Assembly: GCA_017592665.1 (NCBI GenBank) | Contig: JAGFNW010000010.1 | Coordinates: forward strand, 124,001 to 188,000 | From: Streptosporangiaceae bacterium NEAU-GS5 | GTDB lineage: Bacteria; Actinomycetota; Actinomycetes; Streptosporangiales; Streptosporangiaceae | Direction: 5' to 3' | DNA length: 64,000 nt | Part shown: positions 10,128-19,073 of the stretch, one piece after another | Layout: the number at the start of each line of letters is the position of its first letter | Position numbering within the stretch: the stretch's first letter is position 1 | Translations under genes and position numbers: made by a program | Notes under the pieces: generated by a model | What the model was told of the DNA's origin: nothing | The model's input: the letters and a program-made list of their open reading frames with translations, nothing else | Databases searched by the model: none

Positions 10128-12863
10128 TCACTGACTCCAGATCTGGAGCTCGGAGACCTGTCCGGCGGGCCAGCCGGTGTTGCTGGTGATGGTGATACGC
10201 CAGTAGCGCTGGCTGGTCGCGGGGAACGTGAGCGTCACGGTGTTGTTCGACGACGGCGAGAAGGTGTACGTCGCCGAAGGCTTGAGCGTCGTGAACGTGC
10301 TTCCGTCGGCGGAAGCGAGCAGCGTCAGCGTCTGGTCGCGGGCGCCCCACGACGAGGGCAGCTGCAGAACGACACGGCCGGCGGATCGGGCCGAGCCGAG
10401 GTCGACCTGGACCCACTGCGGGAACGCGTTGTTGGCGCTCTCCCAGTACGTCGACTGGTTGCCGTCGGTCACGTTGCCGGCGGCGTAGACCTGGGTGTGC
10501 GACGACTCGGTGGCGGGCCTGCCCGCGGCCAGGTTCGTGTTGGTCGTCGCGCTGGTGAACTGCAAGCTGTTCAGGTTCCAGCCCCCGTTGTCCTGGAAGA
10601 TCGTCAGGACCTGCTGCCCGGCCGGGAGCGTCACCTGCGCGGTCGCAGTGGTCCAGTTCTGCCAGCCGCCGGTCGCCGGGATGGCGACGGCGCCGCTCAG
10701 GTTGGCGCCGGAGGCATTGGCGAGGTGGAAAGCGCTGGTCACGGCGCTGGGCGCGGCGACGCGCACGGCCACGGTGTACGTCCCGGCGGTGGCGACGTTC
10801 ACGGTGTGGCGGAACCACTGGCCGGTGCTGGTCCAGCCGACGTTGTAGCCGCCGCCGGTGTCCGAGGTGGTCTCCAGGTCGACGCCGTCGGCGCGATAGC
10901 CGTTCGCCGTGCCGTTGACGGAGTTGACGTTGTAGGCGACGCCCTGCCCGCCGGTGTCGTAGTTCTCCGCTTGAACGGTGCCGGGAATCGCCGCGGGCGT
11001 GCCGCCGTACGGCCCTCCGGGAGTGCCGCTCTGCCAGCTGTTGCCGCTGACCGAGGCGGAGAATCCGCCGCTGTTGTTGATGTACGGGGAACCGCCGCCG
11101 GTCACGGTGTTGCCCGTGATGGTCGCGGATCCGGAGGGAGCGGGGTAGAAGGGCGGCGCGATGACGATGCCGTTGCGCCAGGGCGAGGTGACGGTGTTGT
11201 TCAGCAGTTGCGTGTTGGTGGACGTGGAGAAGCCGATCCCGTCGTAGAGGGCGTTGGTGACGGTGTTGCCGGTGACGGTGACATGATCGACCACGCCGAC
11301 GTTCTGGCCGTCGCCGCCGTTGCCGATGTGCATGGCGGGCTGGCCCTGGCTGTAGGCGTTGCCGCCGGAACGCACGACCACGTTGCCGCGAACGGTGGCC
11401 GACAGCAGGTCGTTGCCGTTGACGCCGAAGCGACCGGCGCCGAGGCCGATGTAGCGCGCCGTGTCGGAGATGTAGTTGTCCTCGACGTCGTGGCCGCTGC
11501 CGCCGTAGATGCCGATCCCCTTGCCGCCCCACGGGGCGATGATCGTGTTGCGGGTGAAGGTGATCGCCGACATCGGGGTGTAGTAGGTGCGGTTTCCGCT
11601 GCCGTCGGTGTTGTAGTTCACCGAGTTGATGGCCATGGCGTCGTCACCGGTTCCGCGTACGAAGTTGTTGGTGGCGGTCAGGTTGTCGCCGACGGACGCG
11701 CCCAGCGAGACGTTGTTGAGGTTGATGCCGTCGGCCCAGATCGTGGTGAGCCGGCTGTTGCGGACCGTGCCGCCGGTGCCGGAGGCCCAGAACCCGGACA
11801 GCGTGTGCTGGGTCCAGATCCCGTCGGCGACCCAGTTCGATCCCGTGGTGTCCATGGAGCCGCCGGCGCCGTCGACCGAAGCGCGGCTCGTCGCGTTGGA
11901 GTCCACGTGCAGGTTCTGTACGGTGCACGACGTCACGTTGAAAAGAGCCGGCAGCGGGGTGCCGTTCGGCAGCGGGACGTCCCGGTAGATCGTGCTGTGC
12001 CACATCCCCGCGCCGGCGATCGTGATCCCCTGCGCCTGCAGGCCTTGGGTGCCCTTGACGTAGAAGGTGCCGGCCGGGATCCACAGGATCTTGCCCTGCG
12101 ACTGGGCCTGGTTGATGCAACTCTGGATGGCGGCCCGGCTGTCGACGGAGGCCCCGTCGGCGGCGCCGTTGGTCGGCGTGTTGTCCGCGACCGCGCCGCA
12201 GCTGGTGATGGAGATGGAGTTGGCCGGCTGGGCGAGCGCCGCCGGCGGGTTCTCGACGTCGACGACGTCGATGTCGTAGAACGTGGCCGTGTTGCTCGCG
12301 TCCTTCTTCAGCGCGAAGGTGCCACCGGCCGGGATCGGGGCGCCGGTGACGAAGGTGCGCGTCTCGTCGAAGAACACGCGCGGGTTGCCGTCGCCCGGAT
12401 TCTGGCTGTTGCCGTTGTAGTTGTTGTTGCCCTCGTACAGCCAGGTCTGCTTGGAGTTGACGTTCAGCGCCTGGCGGAAGGCGTTGTCCACGTACAGGTC
12501 GAGGGTGGCGGTGATGCCGCCGCCGCTCGCCGAGTCGGGGATGCTCAGCCGGATCGTGATCGCGCTGATCGGGCCGCCGGTGGTGTTGGTCCACTGCACG
12601 CTCTGACCGGATCCGCCCAGATGGGCGTACGCGTGTCCGGACGCCTCCAGCGCCGCGCTCGAGTATTGGGTCGCCGGCGCGGAGGTCAGCGTGACGGACG
12701 TCGCTCCGCCGCCAAGGGTGCCGGATTCGGCCTCGTAGCTGGTGAACGCAAGGGCCGCACCGACGGCCGCGGCTGCGGCCGGGACGCTTGCCAGCGCGGG
12801 GCCGACGAGGACGGCCGCGGCGATGCCGGCGATCAGACGAGCGCGGGTCAGGTCCACTCGCAT
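10128..12863 (-). CDS. secreted GH87-like alpha-1,3-glucanase (mycodextranase/mutanase) with three accessory domains
   Basis: 911 residues with a Sec signal peptide (residues 1 to about 32, ending PAAAA) and a GAGGAG ribosome site before ATG 12861-12863. Domains: CBM35-like (about 41-205, opening YEAESGTL), right-handed beta-helix (about 215-620) with many NNTVT/GNTVTG rungs, CBM6-like (about 625-765, VQAENYDTGGQG), and a discoidin-type F5/8C domain (about 770-911). Asp378 (WADGI) and the pair Asp407-Asp408 (RGTGDDAM) fit the three-Asp pattern of GH87. It would cut alpha-1,3-glucan of fungal walls or dental-type glucans outside the cell. A TetR gene lies just upstream on the same strand. A pectate-lyase-like specificity cannot be excluded. 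Confidence 0.8.
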   Translation of the reverse strand: MRVDLTRARLIAGIAAAVLVGPALASVPAAAAAVGAALAFTSYEAESGTLGGGATSVTLTSAPATQYSSAALEASGHAYAHLGGSGQSVQWTNTTGGPISAITIRLSIPDSASGGGITATLDLYVDNAFRQALNVNSKQTWLYEGNNNYNGNSQNPGDGNPRVFFDETRTFVTGAPIPAGGTFALKKDASNTATFYDIDVVDVENPPAALAQPANSISITSCGAVADNTPTNGAADGASVDSRAAIQSCINQAQSQGKILWIPAGTFYVKGTQGLQAQGITIAGAGMWHSTIYRDVPLPNGTPLPALFNVTSCTVQNLHVDSNATSRASVDGAGGSMDTTGSNWVADGIWTQHTLSGFWASGTGGTVRNSRLTTIWADGINLNNVSLGASVGDNLTATNNFVRGTGDDAMAINSVNYNTDGSGNRTYYTPMSAITFTRNTIIAPWGGKGIGIYGGSGHDVEDNYISDTARYIGLGAGRFGVNGNDLLSATVRGNVVVRSGGNAYSQGQPAMHIGNGGDGQNVGVVDHVTVTGNTVTNALYDGIGFSTSTNTQLLNNTVTSPWRNGIVIAPPFYPAPSGSATITGNTVTGGGSPYINNSGGFSASVSGNSWQSGTPGGPYGGTPAAIPGTVQAENYDTGGQGVAYNVNSVNGTANGYRADGVDLETTSDTGGGYNVGWTSTGQWFRHTVNVATAGTYTVAVRVAAPSAVTSAFHLANASGANLSGAVAIPATGGWQNWTTATAQVTLPAGQQVLTIFQDNGGWNLNSLQFTSATTNTNLAAGRPATESSHTQVYAAGNVTDGNQSTYWESANNAFPQWVQVDLGSARSAGRVVLQLPSSWGARDQTLTLLASADGSTFTTLKPSATYTFSPSSNNTVTLTFPATSQRYWRITITSNTGWPAGQVSELQIWSQ

Positions 12864-12904
12864 CCCAGCTCCTCATGTGAGAGCGCGTTTTACGCACGGC
12901 GGTA

Positions 12905-12927
12905 CGGCACTTCGCGCATACGTGCCG
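12905..12927. promoter_or_regulatory. inverted repeat in the glucanase leader
   Basis: CGGCAC and GTGCCG form perfect 6-bp arms around 11 bp, 42 bp upstream of the glucanase start. It could be an operator or a 5' UTR hairpin. The rest of 12864-13066 shows nothing clear. Confidence 0.3.
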
Positions 12928-13066
12928 AGAATTTGCCGACAGATGTCAAAAAATCACGAGCGTTTGTGAGATGGATGAAACGCCATCGTTACGACGCCGT
13001 CAAGGGTCACGCAGAAACCTGCCGCCTCACGAGGAGACGGCGCGAACGATCTGCCGGAGAGAACCC

Positions 13067-13699
13067 CTACTCGGGGAAGGCGTTGCGAGGCAGGGAGAGC
13101 TCGAACGCGGTGGCGGTGCGGGCGTGATCGAGCAACCGCTCCCGGGACATGCCGCCGGAGTGCAGGGTGTAGCGGACGACCAGGCCGTCGAGCATGCCGT
13201 CGAGCCGCTCGGCCGTCGCCTGCGGGTCGGCGCAGGAGAACTCGCCGGCGGCCACGCCCTCGTTGATCACCTCGGCGAGCGCGGCGAGCCAGCCGCCCTC
13301 CAGCTCCAGCAGGATCTCGCGGACCTGCGGCTCGCGGACGCCGACCGCCCAGGCGTCGATCCAGAGGATCCAGCTCTGGTCGGTGCGCGAGCTCGGAATG
13401 TAGTAGCGGAGGATCTGGTCAACCCGCCGGAGAGCGGTTCCAGGACCGTTGACGATCTCCCGGAGCCGGCGCACCTCGGCCTCCGTTGTCGCCCGCAACA
13501 TGGCCGTGATCAGCTCGTTCTTCGTGGCGAAGTGGTAGTGGATCAGGCCGCCGCTGACGTTGGTGGCCCTGGCGATGTCGGCCACCCGGGTGCTCGCGAG
13601 ACCGCGTTCTAGAACCACTTTCCGCGCCGCCTCCAGTAGCTCGGCCCGGCGTTGATCCGCCTGATCGGCCCGGCTCCCACGGGCTCCCCCACTGCGCAC
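13067..13699 (-). CDS. TetR-family regulator, BetI-like C-terminal domain
   Basis: 210 residues from a GTG at 13697-13699. The N-terminal HTH has RRAELLEAARKVVLERGL and SGGLIHYHFATKNELI (about residues 15-65). The C-terminal part (WILWIDAWAVGVREPQVREI, GMLDGLVVRYTLH) matches the BetI-type ligand domain. It lies 203 bp upstream of the glucanase gene on the same strand and is divergent from the lipoprotein gene at 13754. A 16-bp palindrome in the 54-bp divergent spacer is the probable operator, so the lipoprotein is its most direct target. Confidence 0.85.
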   Translation of the reverse strand: MRSGGARGSRADQADQRRAELLEAARKVVLERGLASTRVADIARATNVSGGLIHYHFATKNELITAMLRATTEAEVRRLREIVNGPGTALRRVDQILRYYIPSSRTDQSWILWIDAWAVGVREPQVREILLELEGGWLAALAEVINEGVAAGEFSCADPQATAERLDGMLDGLVVRYTLHSGGMSRERLLDHARTATAFELSLPRNAFPE

Positions 13700-13718
13700 C
13701 GGCCTAGCGTACCCTCCC

Positions 13719-13734
13719 GGGAACGCGCTTTCCC
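13719..13734. promoter_or_regulatory. palindrome between divergent tetR and lipoprotein genes
   Basis: GGGAACGCGCTTTCCC has 5-bp arms and a 6-bp centre and lies midway in the 54-bp divergent spacer (13700-13753). It could regulate both promoters. Confidence 0.45.
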
Positions 13735-13753
13735 TGGCCGGTGTAGACAGGTC

Positions 13754-14998
13754 ATGCGGAGAAGAAGCTTCTTAACACTGTGCGTGGCGGGGGCGGTGGC
13801 GACCGCTTGTTCCGCTGAGACGGCGAGCCCTCTGAAGCCCGGTACGCCCGCCAAACGACTGCCCGGCGACCTGCTCTACGCCGACACGAGCAGCGGCATG
13901 AAGGTGGTCGACACCGCCACGGGCCGTACGCTCGGCCTGCCGGCCACCGCGACGCCCGACGCCATGTGGAACAACCTCTACGCCTACGACGGATCGGCGC
14001 TGCTCACGCTCGATGCGGCCACCGGACGGCGGGACCAGGAGGTGACGGCGCCCGGCGGTCAGGTGATCCGCGCCGTCTCCATCGCTGGGACGCGGGTGGC
14101 CCTCGGCGACCCCGCCCCCGCCAGCCCGTACGGCCCGGCCGCCGCCCGCGCCACGACCCGCCTGGTGATCGCCGACGCGACCGGCCGGCAGAAGACCGCG
14201 GCGATCACGCTGGACGGCAACTACGAGCCCGACGCGTTCTCCTCCCAGGGCAACGTGCTGTTCGTGCTGCAATACCTGCCGGCCGACGATCCGCAGGCCT
14301 ATCGGGTGCGTGCGCTCGACCTCGCGACGGGCAAGGTCGGCCCGATCATGTCGCGGGACAAGGTGCCGGTCGCCGAGGAGGAGACCATGCGCGGGGAGGG
14401 CCGGGTGGCCGTGCTCGCCCCCGGAGGCGGCCGCCTCTACACGCTCTACACGCACCAGCCCAATCACCTGCACAGCCGGGATCTCGTAGCGGGCCGCAAG
14501 ACCGGCGTGCACGCGTTCGTGCATGTTCTTGATCTGGAGCAGCAGTGGGCGTACTGCCTCGACCTTCCCGAGCCGTTCGGCCAAGGCCCGGCCGAGGGCC
14601 ACACGCTGGCCACCGACGGCGCGCGCCTGTACGTCTTCGACGCCGGCAGCGGCCGCCTGGTCGTAGCCCACTCCGACACCCTGGAGATCGACCAGGTGGC
14701 GCAGCTGCCCCCCGCGCCCGGGCCCGCCCACGCCACGATCTCCCAGAGCGTTCCCTACCTGGCGTACGGATCCTCGCTGGTGGCCGTGGACCCATATTCG
14801 CTGGCCGTCACGAAGACCTGGCCGGCGTCCTCGCCGTCGCGCGGGCTGGTGCCCGGGCCTGGCATGACGAGCACCCTCTACCGGGGCGTCGACGGGGCGG
14901 CCGTGAAGGTGGACACCAAGACCGGGCGCGAGGTGGCCCGCGTCCCGATCCCGGGTCTCACCCTGCTCCGTCACGCCGCGCTCGCCCGCAGCTCGTAG
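13754..14998 (+). CDS. lipoprotein with beta-propeller-like repeats
   Basis: 414 residues. Starts MRRRSFLTLCVAGAVATAC, a twin-Arg-like start with a lipobox (ATAC; Cys19), so it is probably membrane-anchored outside the cell. The rest has recurring strands such as VVDTATGRTLG, LLTLDAATGRR, VRALDLATGKVG, VKVDTKTGREVA, as in YVTN/PQQ-like beta-propellers. No catalytic motif seen. The ATG at 13754 was chosen because it starts the signal peptide. Its 3' end overlaps the convergent glycosyltransferase gene by 28 bp. Confidence 0.7.
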   Translation: MRRRSFLTLCVAGAVATACSAETASPLKPGTPAKRLPGDLLYADTSSGMKVVDTATGRTLGLPATATPDAMWNNLYAYDGSALLTLDAATGRRDQEVTAPGGQVIRAVSIAGTRVALGDPAPASPYGPAAARATTRLVIADATGRQKTAAITLDGNYEPDAFSSQGNVLFVLQYLPADDPQAYRVRALDLATGKVGPIMSRDKVPVAEEETMRGEGRVAVLAPGGGRLYTLYTHQPNHLHSRDLVAGRKTGVHAFVHVLDLEQQWAYCLDLPEPFGQGPAEGHTLATDGARLYVFDAGSGRLVVAHSDTLEIDQVAQLPPAPGPAHATISQSVPYLAYGSSLVAVDPYSLAVTKTWPASSPSRGLVPGPGMTSTLYRGVDGAAVKVDTKTGREVARVPIPGLTLLRHAALARSS

Positions 14999-17490
14999 AG
15001 CGTGGTGTTCTCGGTCGTCCCTCCGTACGCGGAGGCGTCGACAAGCGTCCCGTGCTCCTTCACCCAGTCGGAGATGTCCGAGTTGGACCGGCCTGGACCA
15101 CGGTCGTCGCCGAGGATGACGTACTTCAGCCTGCCCTCGGCGACGTACCGCTCCAGCTTGGCGACCGTCATCGCGTTGTCGCTTCCGGTGAAGCCGCCCA
15201 TGGCGATGACCGGCTTGCCGGTAGACAGGATCAGCCCGGCCGCGCTCTGCGCGCTGCTCACGGCGACCAGCCACGTCGCGCCGCCCATGTTCTTCTCCAG
15301 GTACGCCACCTCGGCATCGGACAACTGTCCGCCACCACCCAGCCCACCCTGCCCACCCGGCCCAACCCCGCCCTGCCCGGACCCGCCCTGACCGCCCTGC
15401 CCGACCCCACCCTGACCGAAGCCGCCAGGAGCCTCCCCTTCAGCGGACGGGGAGCCGCCAGACGGCCCCGTGCCCTGAAGGCCCGCCGCACCCCCACCCC
15501 CGCCAGCCCCGCTCCCAGTCCCATCGCCAGTGCCGAGCCCGCCACCTCCAAGCCCGTCACCTCCGATGCCGCCATCTCCGAACCCGCCGCCCCCAGGGCC
15601 GCCGCCTCCGAAGCGGCCACCCCCAGGCCCGCCGCCGAAACCGTTGCCGGTCGACGGTCCGGCCAGCGGATTGGATCCGTTGACCCGCGACCCTGCCGCG
15701 TCAACCGCGTAGGCAGCGGGACCGGCCAGCCCGGCCAGCAGGCTCGTCGCAAGGGCGACCGCGGCCAGGCGCCGCACGCCGTACGCGACCGCGACGACAC
15801 CCACGAAGGCCACAACCGTCGCGGCGGCGACCGCCCACGGCAGCCACGGCACGAACCCCGCGTCGGCCGCGCTGCTCAACACCGCGAACGACCAGGCACC
15901 AGTCACCGCCACAGCGACGGCGAACACCCACGGCGCCCGCCGCCACATCAGCACGCCGCCGATCCCGGTCAGCGCCGCGATCGCCGGTGCCATCGCGGTC
16001 ACGTAGTACGGGTGGAATCCGCCGCTGGAGAAGCTGAACACCACGTAGTGGACGAGCAGCCACCCGCCCCACAGCAACAGCGCCGCCCTAACCCCCGCCC
16101 GCCGACCTCCCGCGCCATCAGCCCCCGCCTCGATCTCCGGTCCGGCCTCGCCCGCTGCTACTTGCCCAGCCTCAGCTGCGGACACGCGTCCGACCCTACT
16201 CCCAGCGCCCTGTCCGGCCACTTGTCCAGCCTCGCTTGCGGACGCTTGTCCGGCCGCGCGGTCGATCCGTCTCCTTATCCCTGTCCCGGGGCCTTGTCGG
16301 GTGGCGCGGGCGGCCCCTCTCCTGGTGAGGATGAGTCCGGCGGCGAGGGCGATTGCGGCAAACGGCAGTAGCCAGGAGATCTGGCCGGCCATGATCTCGT
16401 TGAACAGCCGCCCCGGTCCGGACACGCCGCCGAAGTTGGCACCGCCTCCGAAGCCACCGGCGCTACCACCGAAGACGCGGCCTAGCCCGTTGTAGCCGAT
16501 GACCAGGTCCCACACCGTGTTGTCGGTGCTCCCGCCGATGTACGGACGATCGTCCGCCGGCCACCGGTCCACGATCAGCATCCACCAGCCGCTCGACACG
16601 ACCAGAGCCACCCCGGCGACGAGCAGGTTCCGGATCCTGCGGCCCACGCCGCCCGGAGCCGCATAGAGGTAGACCAGCGCGAACGCCGGCAGGACCAGAT
16701 AGGCCTGCAACATCTTCGTGTTGAACGCGAACCCGACCAGGATCGCCGCGAACACCAGCGAGCGCAGCCGGCCCGTCCTGATCGCCTCCAGGCAGAACCA
16801 TGCGGCCGCGACCAGCAGTAGCACGAGGAACGTGTCGGGGTTGTTGTCCCGGTTGATCGCCACGGTGATCGGCGTGAGCGTCATCACCAGGGCCGCGACC
16901 AGCGCCGGTGCGTACGATCCGAGACTTCGCCGTACGGCCGAGTAGACCAGGAAGACGGACGCGACGCCGGCGGCGGCTTGCGGCAGCAGCATGCTCCAGG
17001 TGTTGAAGCCGAAGATTCGGGCCGACAGGCTCATCACCCACAGGGCGACCGGCGGCTTGTCCACCGTGATGTACGACCCGGCGTCCAGCGCGCCGAAGAA
17101 GAACGCCTTCCAACTGTGCGCGCCCGAATAGACCGCGGCAGCGTAGTAGTCGTTGGCGTAGCCGTTCTGGCCGAGCGCCCAGGTGTAGAGGACCGCAGCG
17201 AGGACCAGGATTCCGGCCAGACTGGCCTTGACGGCCATGTTGGCCGCGCTGACCGTGGCGGCCGCGTTGACCGTGGCGGCCGCGTTGACCGCGTTGGCCG
17301 CGTTGGCCGTGGTGAGCGCGTTGGCCGCGTTGGCCGTGGTGAGCGCGTTGGCCGTGCTGGGCGCGTTGGCCGTGCTGGGCGCGTTGACCGTGGCGGGCGC
17401 GTTGGCGGCGGTGGCCATGGCAGTCGGCGTGCCGACGCCGCGCGCGACTCGGCCGGAGGCCTGCACCGGCCGAGTCACGTGCGCGGTCAT
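14971..17490 (-). CDS. membrane glycosyltransferase, ArnT/PMT-like (YkcB-type)
   Basis: 839 residues. Polyprenyl-phosphate-sugar-dependent GT of the GT39/GT83 type: about a dozen membrane helices, a first loop with YANDYYAAAVYSGAHSWKAF and DKPPVALWVM (DKPP is typical), and AINRDNNPDTFLVLLL. A cytosolic/extracellular Gly-rich linker (DNA about 15340-15660) precedes a soluble C-terminal domain (GGATWLVAVSSAQSAAGLIL, KYVILGDDRG) seen in YkcB-like mannosyltransferases. The N-terminus holds about 60 residues of Ala-Asn-Thr repeats from DNA repeats. The ATG overlaps the stop of the GT2 gene (ATGA), so the two enzymes probably act in sequence: the GT2 makes the lipid-linked sugar and this one transfers it. 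Confidence 0.85.
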   Translation of the reverse strand: MTAHVTRPVQASGRVARGVGTPTAMATAANAPATVNAPSTANAPSTANALTTANAANALTTANAANAVNAAATVNAAATVSAANMAVKASLAGILVLAAVLYTWALGQNGYANDYYAAAVYSGAHSWKAFFFGALDAGSYITVDKPPVALWVMSLSARIFGFNTWSMLLPQAAAGVASVFLVYSAVRRSLGSYAPALVAALVMTLTPITVAINRDNNPDTFLVLLLVAAAWFCLEAIRTGRLRSLVFAAILVGFAFNTKMLQAYLVLPAFALVYLYAAPGGVGRRIRNLLVAGVALVVSSGWWMLIVDRWPADDRPYIGGSTDNTVWDLVIGYNGLGRVFGGSAGGFGGGANFGGVSGPGRLFNEIMAGQISWLLPFAAIALAAGLILTRRGAARATRQGPGTGIRRRIDRAAGQASASEAGQVAGQGAGSRVGRVSAAEAGQVAAGEAGPEIEAGADGAGGRRAGVRAALLLWGGWLLVHYVVFSFSSGGFHPYYVTAMAPAIAALTGIGGVLMWRRAPWVFAVAVAVTGAWSFAVLSSAADAGFVPWLPWAVAAATVVAFVGVVAVAYGVRRLAAVALATSLLAGLAGPAAYAVDAAGSRVNGSNPLAGPSTGNGFGGGPGGGRFGGGGPGGGGFGDGGIGGDGLGGGGLGTGDGTGSGAGGGGGAAGLQGTGPSGGSPSAEGEAPGGFGQGGVGQGGQGGSGQGGVGPGGQGGLGGGGQLSDAEVAYLEKNMGGATWLVAVSSAQSAAGLILSTGKPVIAMGGFTGSDNAMTVAKLERYVAEGRLKYVILGDDRGPGRSNSDISDWVKEHGTLVDASAYGGTTENTTLYELRASAA
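17241..17410 (-). repeat. minisatellite encoding the Ala-Asn-Thr repeats of the GT N-terminus
   Basis: Repeated GCGTTGGCC- and GTGGTGAGC-like units with 9- to 12-bp spacing, all in frame. The same repeat style recurs in the MoxR gene at 59694-59818. Confidence 0.7.
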
Positions 17491-18941
17491 CGGGTGCTCC
17501 GCTTCGGGCCGAAGCGCCGGTTCAGGTCGACCAGTCCGCTCGAGTCGACAGGTCCGTTCAGCTCAGAGTCCCCATTCAGGTCGACGCGATCGCTCGAGGC
17601 GACGTGTCCGCTCGGGGCGACACGTCCACTCGGGGCGACACGTCCACTCGGGGTGGGGCGCGGGATCGGGGCGGGGTGCTGGGGCGAGGTGGCGTGCTGG
17701 GTTGGGGCGGGGTGCTGGGTTGGGGCGGGGTGCGGGATCGGGGTGGGGCGCGGGATCGGGGTGGGGTGGCGGTTGGGGTTGAAGACCCACACTCGTAGGA
17801 GGAGGAAGCGGATCAGTGTGGCCAGTGCGTTGGCCAGGATGACGGCGGCGAGTTCAGCGGCGTGGGAGGCGGTGGGAGGCAGCAGCGCCAAGCCGGCCGT
17901 GGTCAGTCCTAGGCCGATGGCGAACGCGATCAGGCCTTCCAGGTGGTGTCGCGCGGCCCCGGCCCGGCCGCGTACGCCGAAGGTGAACCGGCGGTTGGCC
18001 GCGGTGTTCGCGACCGCCGTCACCAGCAGCGCGCCGAAGTTGGCCCCGACGGGCGGCAGTACGGTCCGCAGCAACGAGAACAGCGCCAGATAGGCGAGCG
18101 TGCTGAGCAGGCCGACGATCGCGAACCGGGGCAGCTGCCGCGACATCCCGGCAGGCAGTTCGGCCCGCTGGATCCGCGGCGGCACAGGTATGCGGGCCGC
18201 GCCCGACACGGTCTTGCGGGCCACTCGCCACATCCCCTTCAGGTCGTCGAGGGCGGTGCGCATGATGTCGACACGGCTGTCCGGGTCGTCCACCCAGTCC
18301 ACGGGCACCTCGTGGATGCGCAGGCCATGCCGTTCCGCCAGCAGCAGCAACTCGGTGTCGAAGAACCACTCCTGGTCCTCGACCTCCGGCAGCAGCGCCT
18401 GGACGATCTCCGTACGGCCCGCCTTGAAGCCGCACTGCGCGTCGGAGAAGCGCGCGCCCATCAACGAGCGCAGCAGCAGGTTGTACGAGCGGGAGATGAA
18501 CTCGCGCTTGGTCCCTCGCACGACGTTGGACCCGCGCGACAGGCGGGTGCCGATGGCGAGGTCGCTGTGCCCGGACAGCAGCGGTGCGACCAGCGGCAGG
18601 AACGCGTCGAGGTCGGTGGAGAGGTCCACATCCATGTACGCCACGACGTCGGCGCCGCTGGCGCCCCACACCTGCCGGAGCGCTCTCCCCCGGCCCTTCT
18701 CGTCGAGGTGGACCGCGCGTACGCCCGGCAGCCGGGCCGCCAGTTCCCGCGCTATGGCCCACGTCCCGTCGGTGCTGGCGTTGTCGGCGATCGTGACCTG
18801 AAAGCGGTAGGGAAAGTGGGCGATCAGATAGGCGTGCAGCCGCCCCACGCTGCCCGCGAGCACACGCGCCTCGTTATGAACGGGTACGACCACTTCGACG
18901 ACACGGATTGCGGGTGGAGCGGAAACCGTCGCGATACTCAT
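17487..18941 (-). CDS. GT2 polyprenyl-phosphate glycosyltransferase fused to GtrA domain
   Basis: 484 residues from ATG 18939-18941; a TTG 26 codons upstream is possible but less likely. The GT2 part (1 to about 230) has VVPVHNEARVL, ADNASTDGTW and AYMDVDLSTDLDAF (DXD-like), with SDAQCGFKAGR and EWFFDTELLLLAERHG, as in dolichyl-phosphate mannose/glucose synthases. A GtrA domain with four helices follows (about 285-410; FAIVGLLSTLAYL). The tail is Pro/His-rich with PAPTQHPAPTQH and SGRVAP repeats. It should make a polyprenyl-phosphate sugar and flip or present it for the GT encoded next. Confidence 0.85.
   Translation of the reverse strand: MSIATVSAPPAIRVVEVVVPVHNEARVLAGSVGRLHAYLIAHFPYRFQVTIADNASTDGTWAIARELAARLPGVRAVHLDEKGRGRALRQVWGASGADVVAYMDVDLSTDLDAFLPLVAPLLSGHSDLAIGTRLSRGSNVVRGTKREFISRSYNLLLRSLMGARFSDAQCGFKAGRTEIVQALLPEVEDQEWFFDTELLLLAERHGLRIHEVPVDWVDDPDSRVDIMRTALDDLKGMWRVARKTVSGAARIPVPPRIQRAELPAGMSRQLPRFAIVGLLSTLAYLALFSLLRTVLPPVGANFGALLVTAVANTAANRRFTFGVRGRAGAARHHLEGLIAFAIGLGLTTAGLALLPPTASHAAELAAVILANALATLIRFLLLRVWVFNPNRHPTPIPRPTPIPHPAPTQHPAPTQHATSPQHPAPIPRPTPSGRVAPSGRVAPSGHVASSDRVDLNGDSELNGPVDSSGLVDLNRRFGPKRSTR
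17588..17770 (-). repeat. minisatellites encoding the Pro-rich tail of the GT2-GtrA protein
   Basis: Short direct repeats such as GGGGCGGGGTGCTGGGTTG and CACTCGGGGCGACACGTC keep frame and encode PTPIP/PAPTQH and PSGRVA repeats after the last membrane helix. Confidence 0.6.
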
Positions 18942-19073
18942 GACGTCAACGGTCGGAGCCGTCGATGGGAGGCCTCTGAGCCGACTATTAACGAGCTCTG
19001 AGAATCGGTTTCCTGGCAACGGTTCACAGGTCGCGCCAAGGTTACGCCAATCTTGACCGCCTTTGATGAACCC

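Noticed and set aside
10092-13127. About 1000-codon plus-strand open frame opposite the glucanase
   Set aside because: The minus-strand product has signal peptide and four known domains; the plus-strand product is low complexity.
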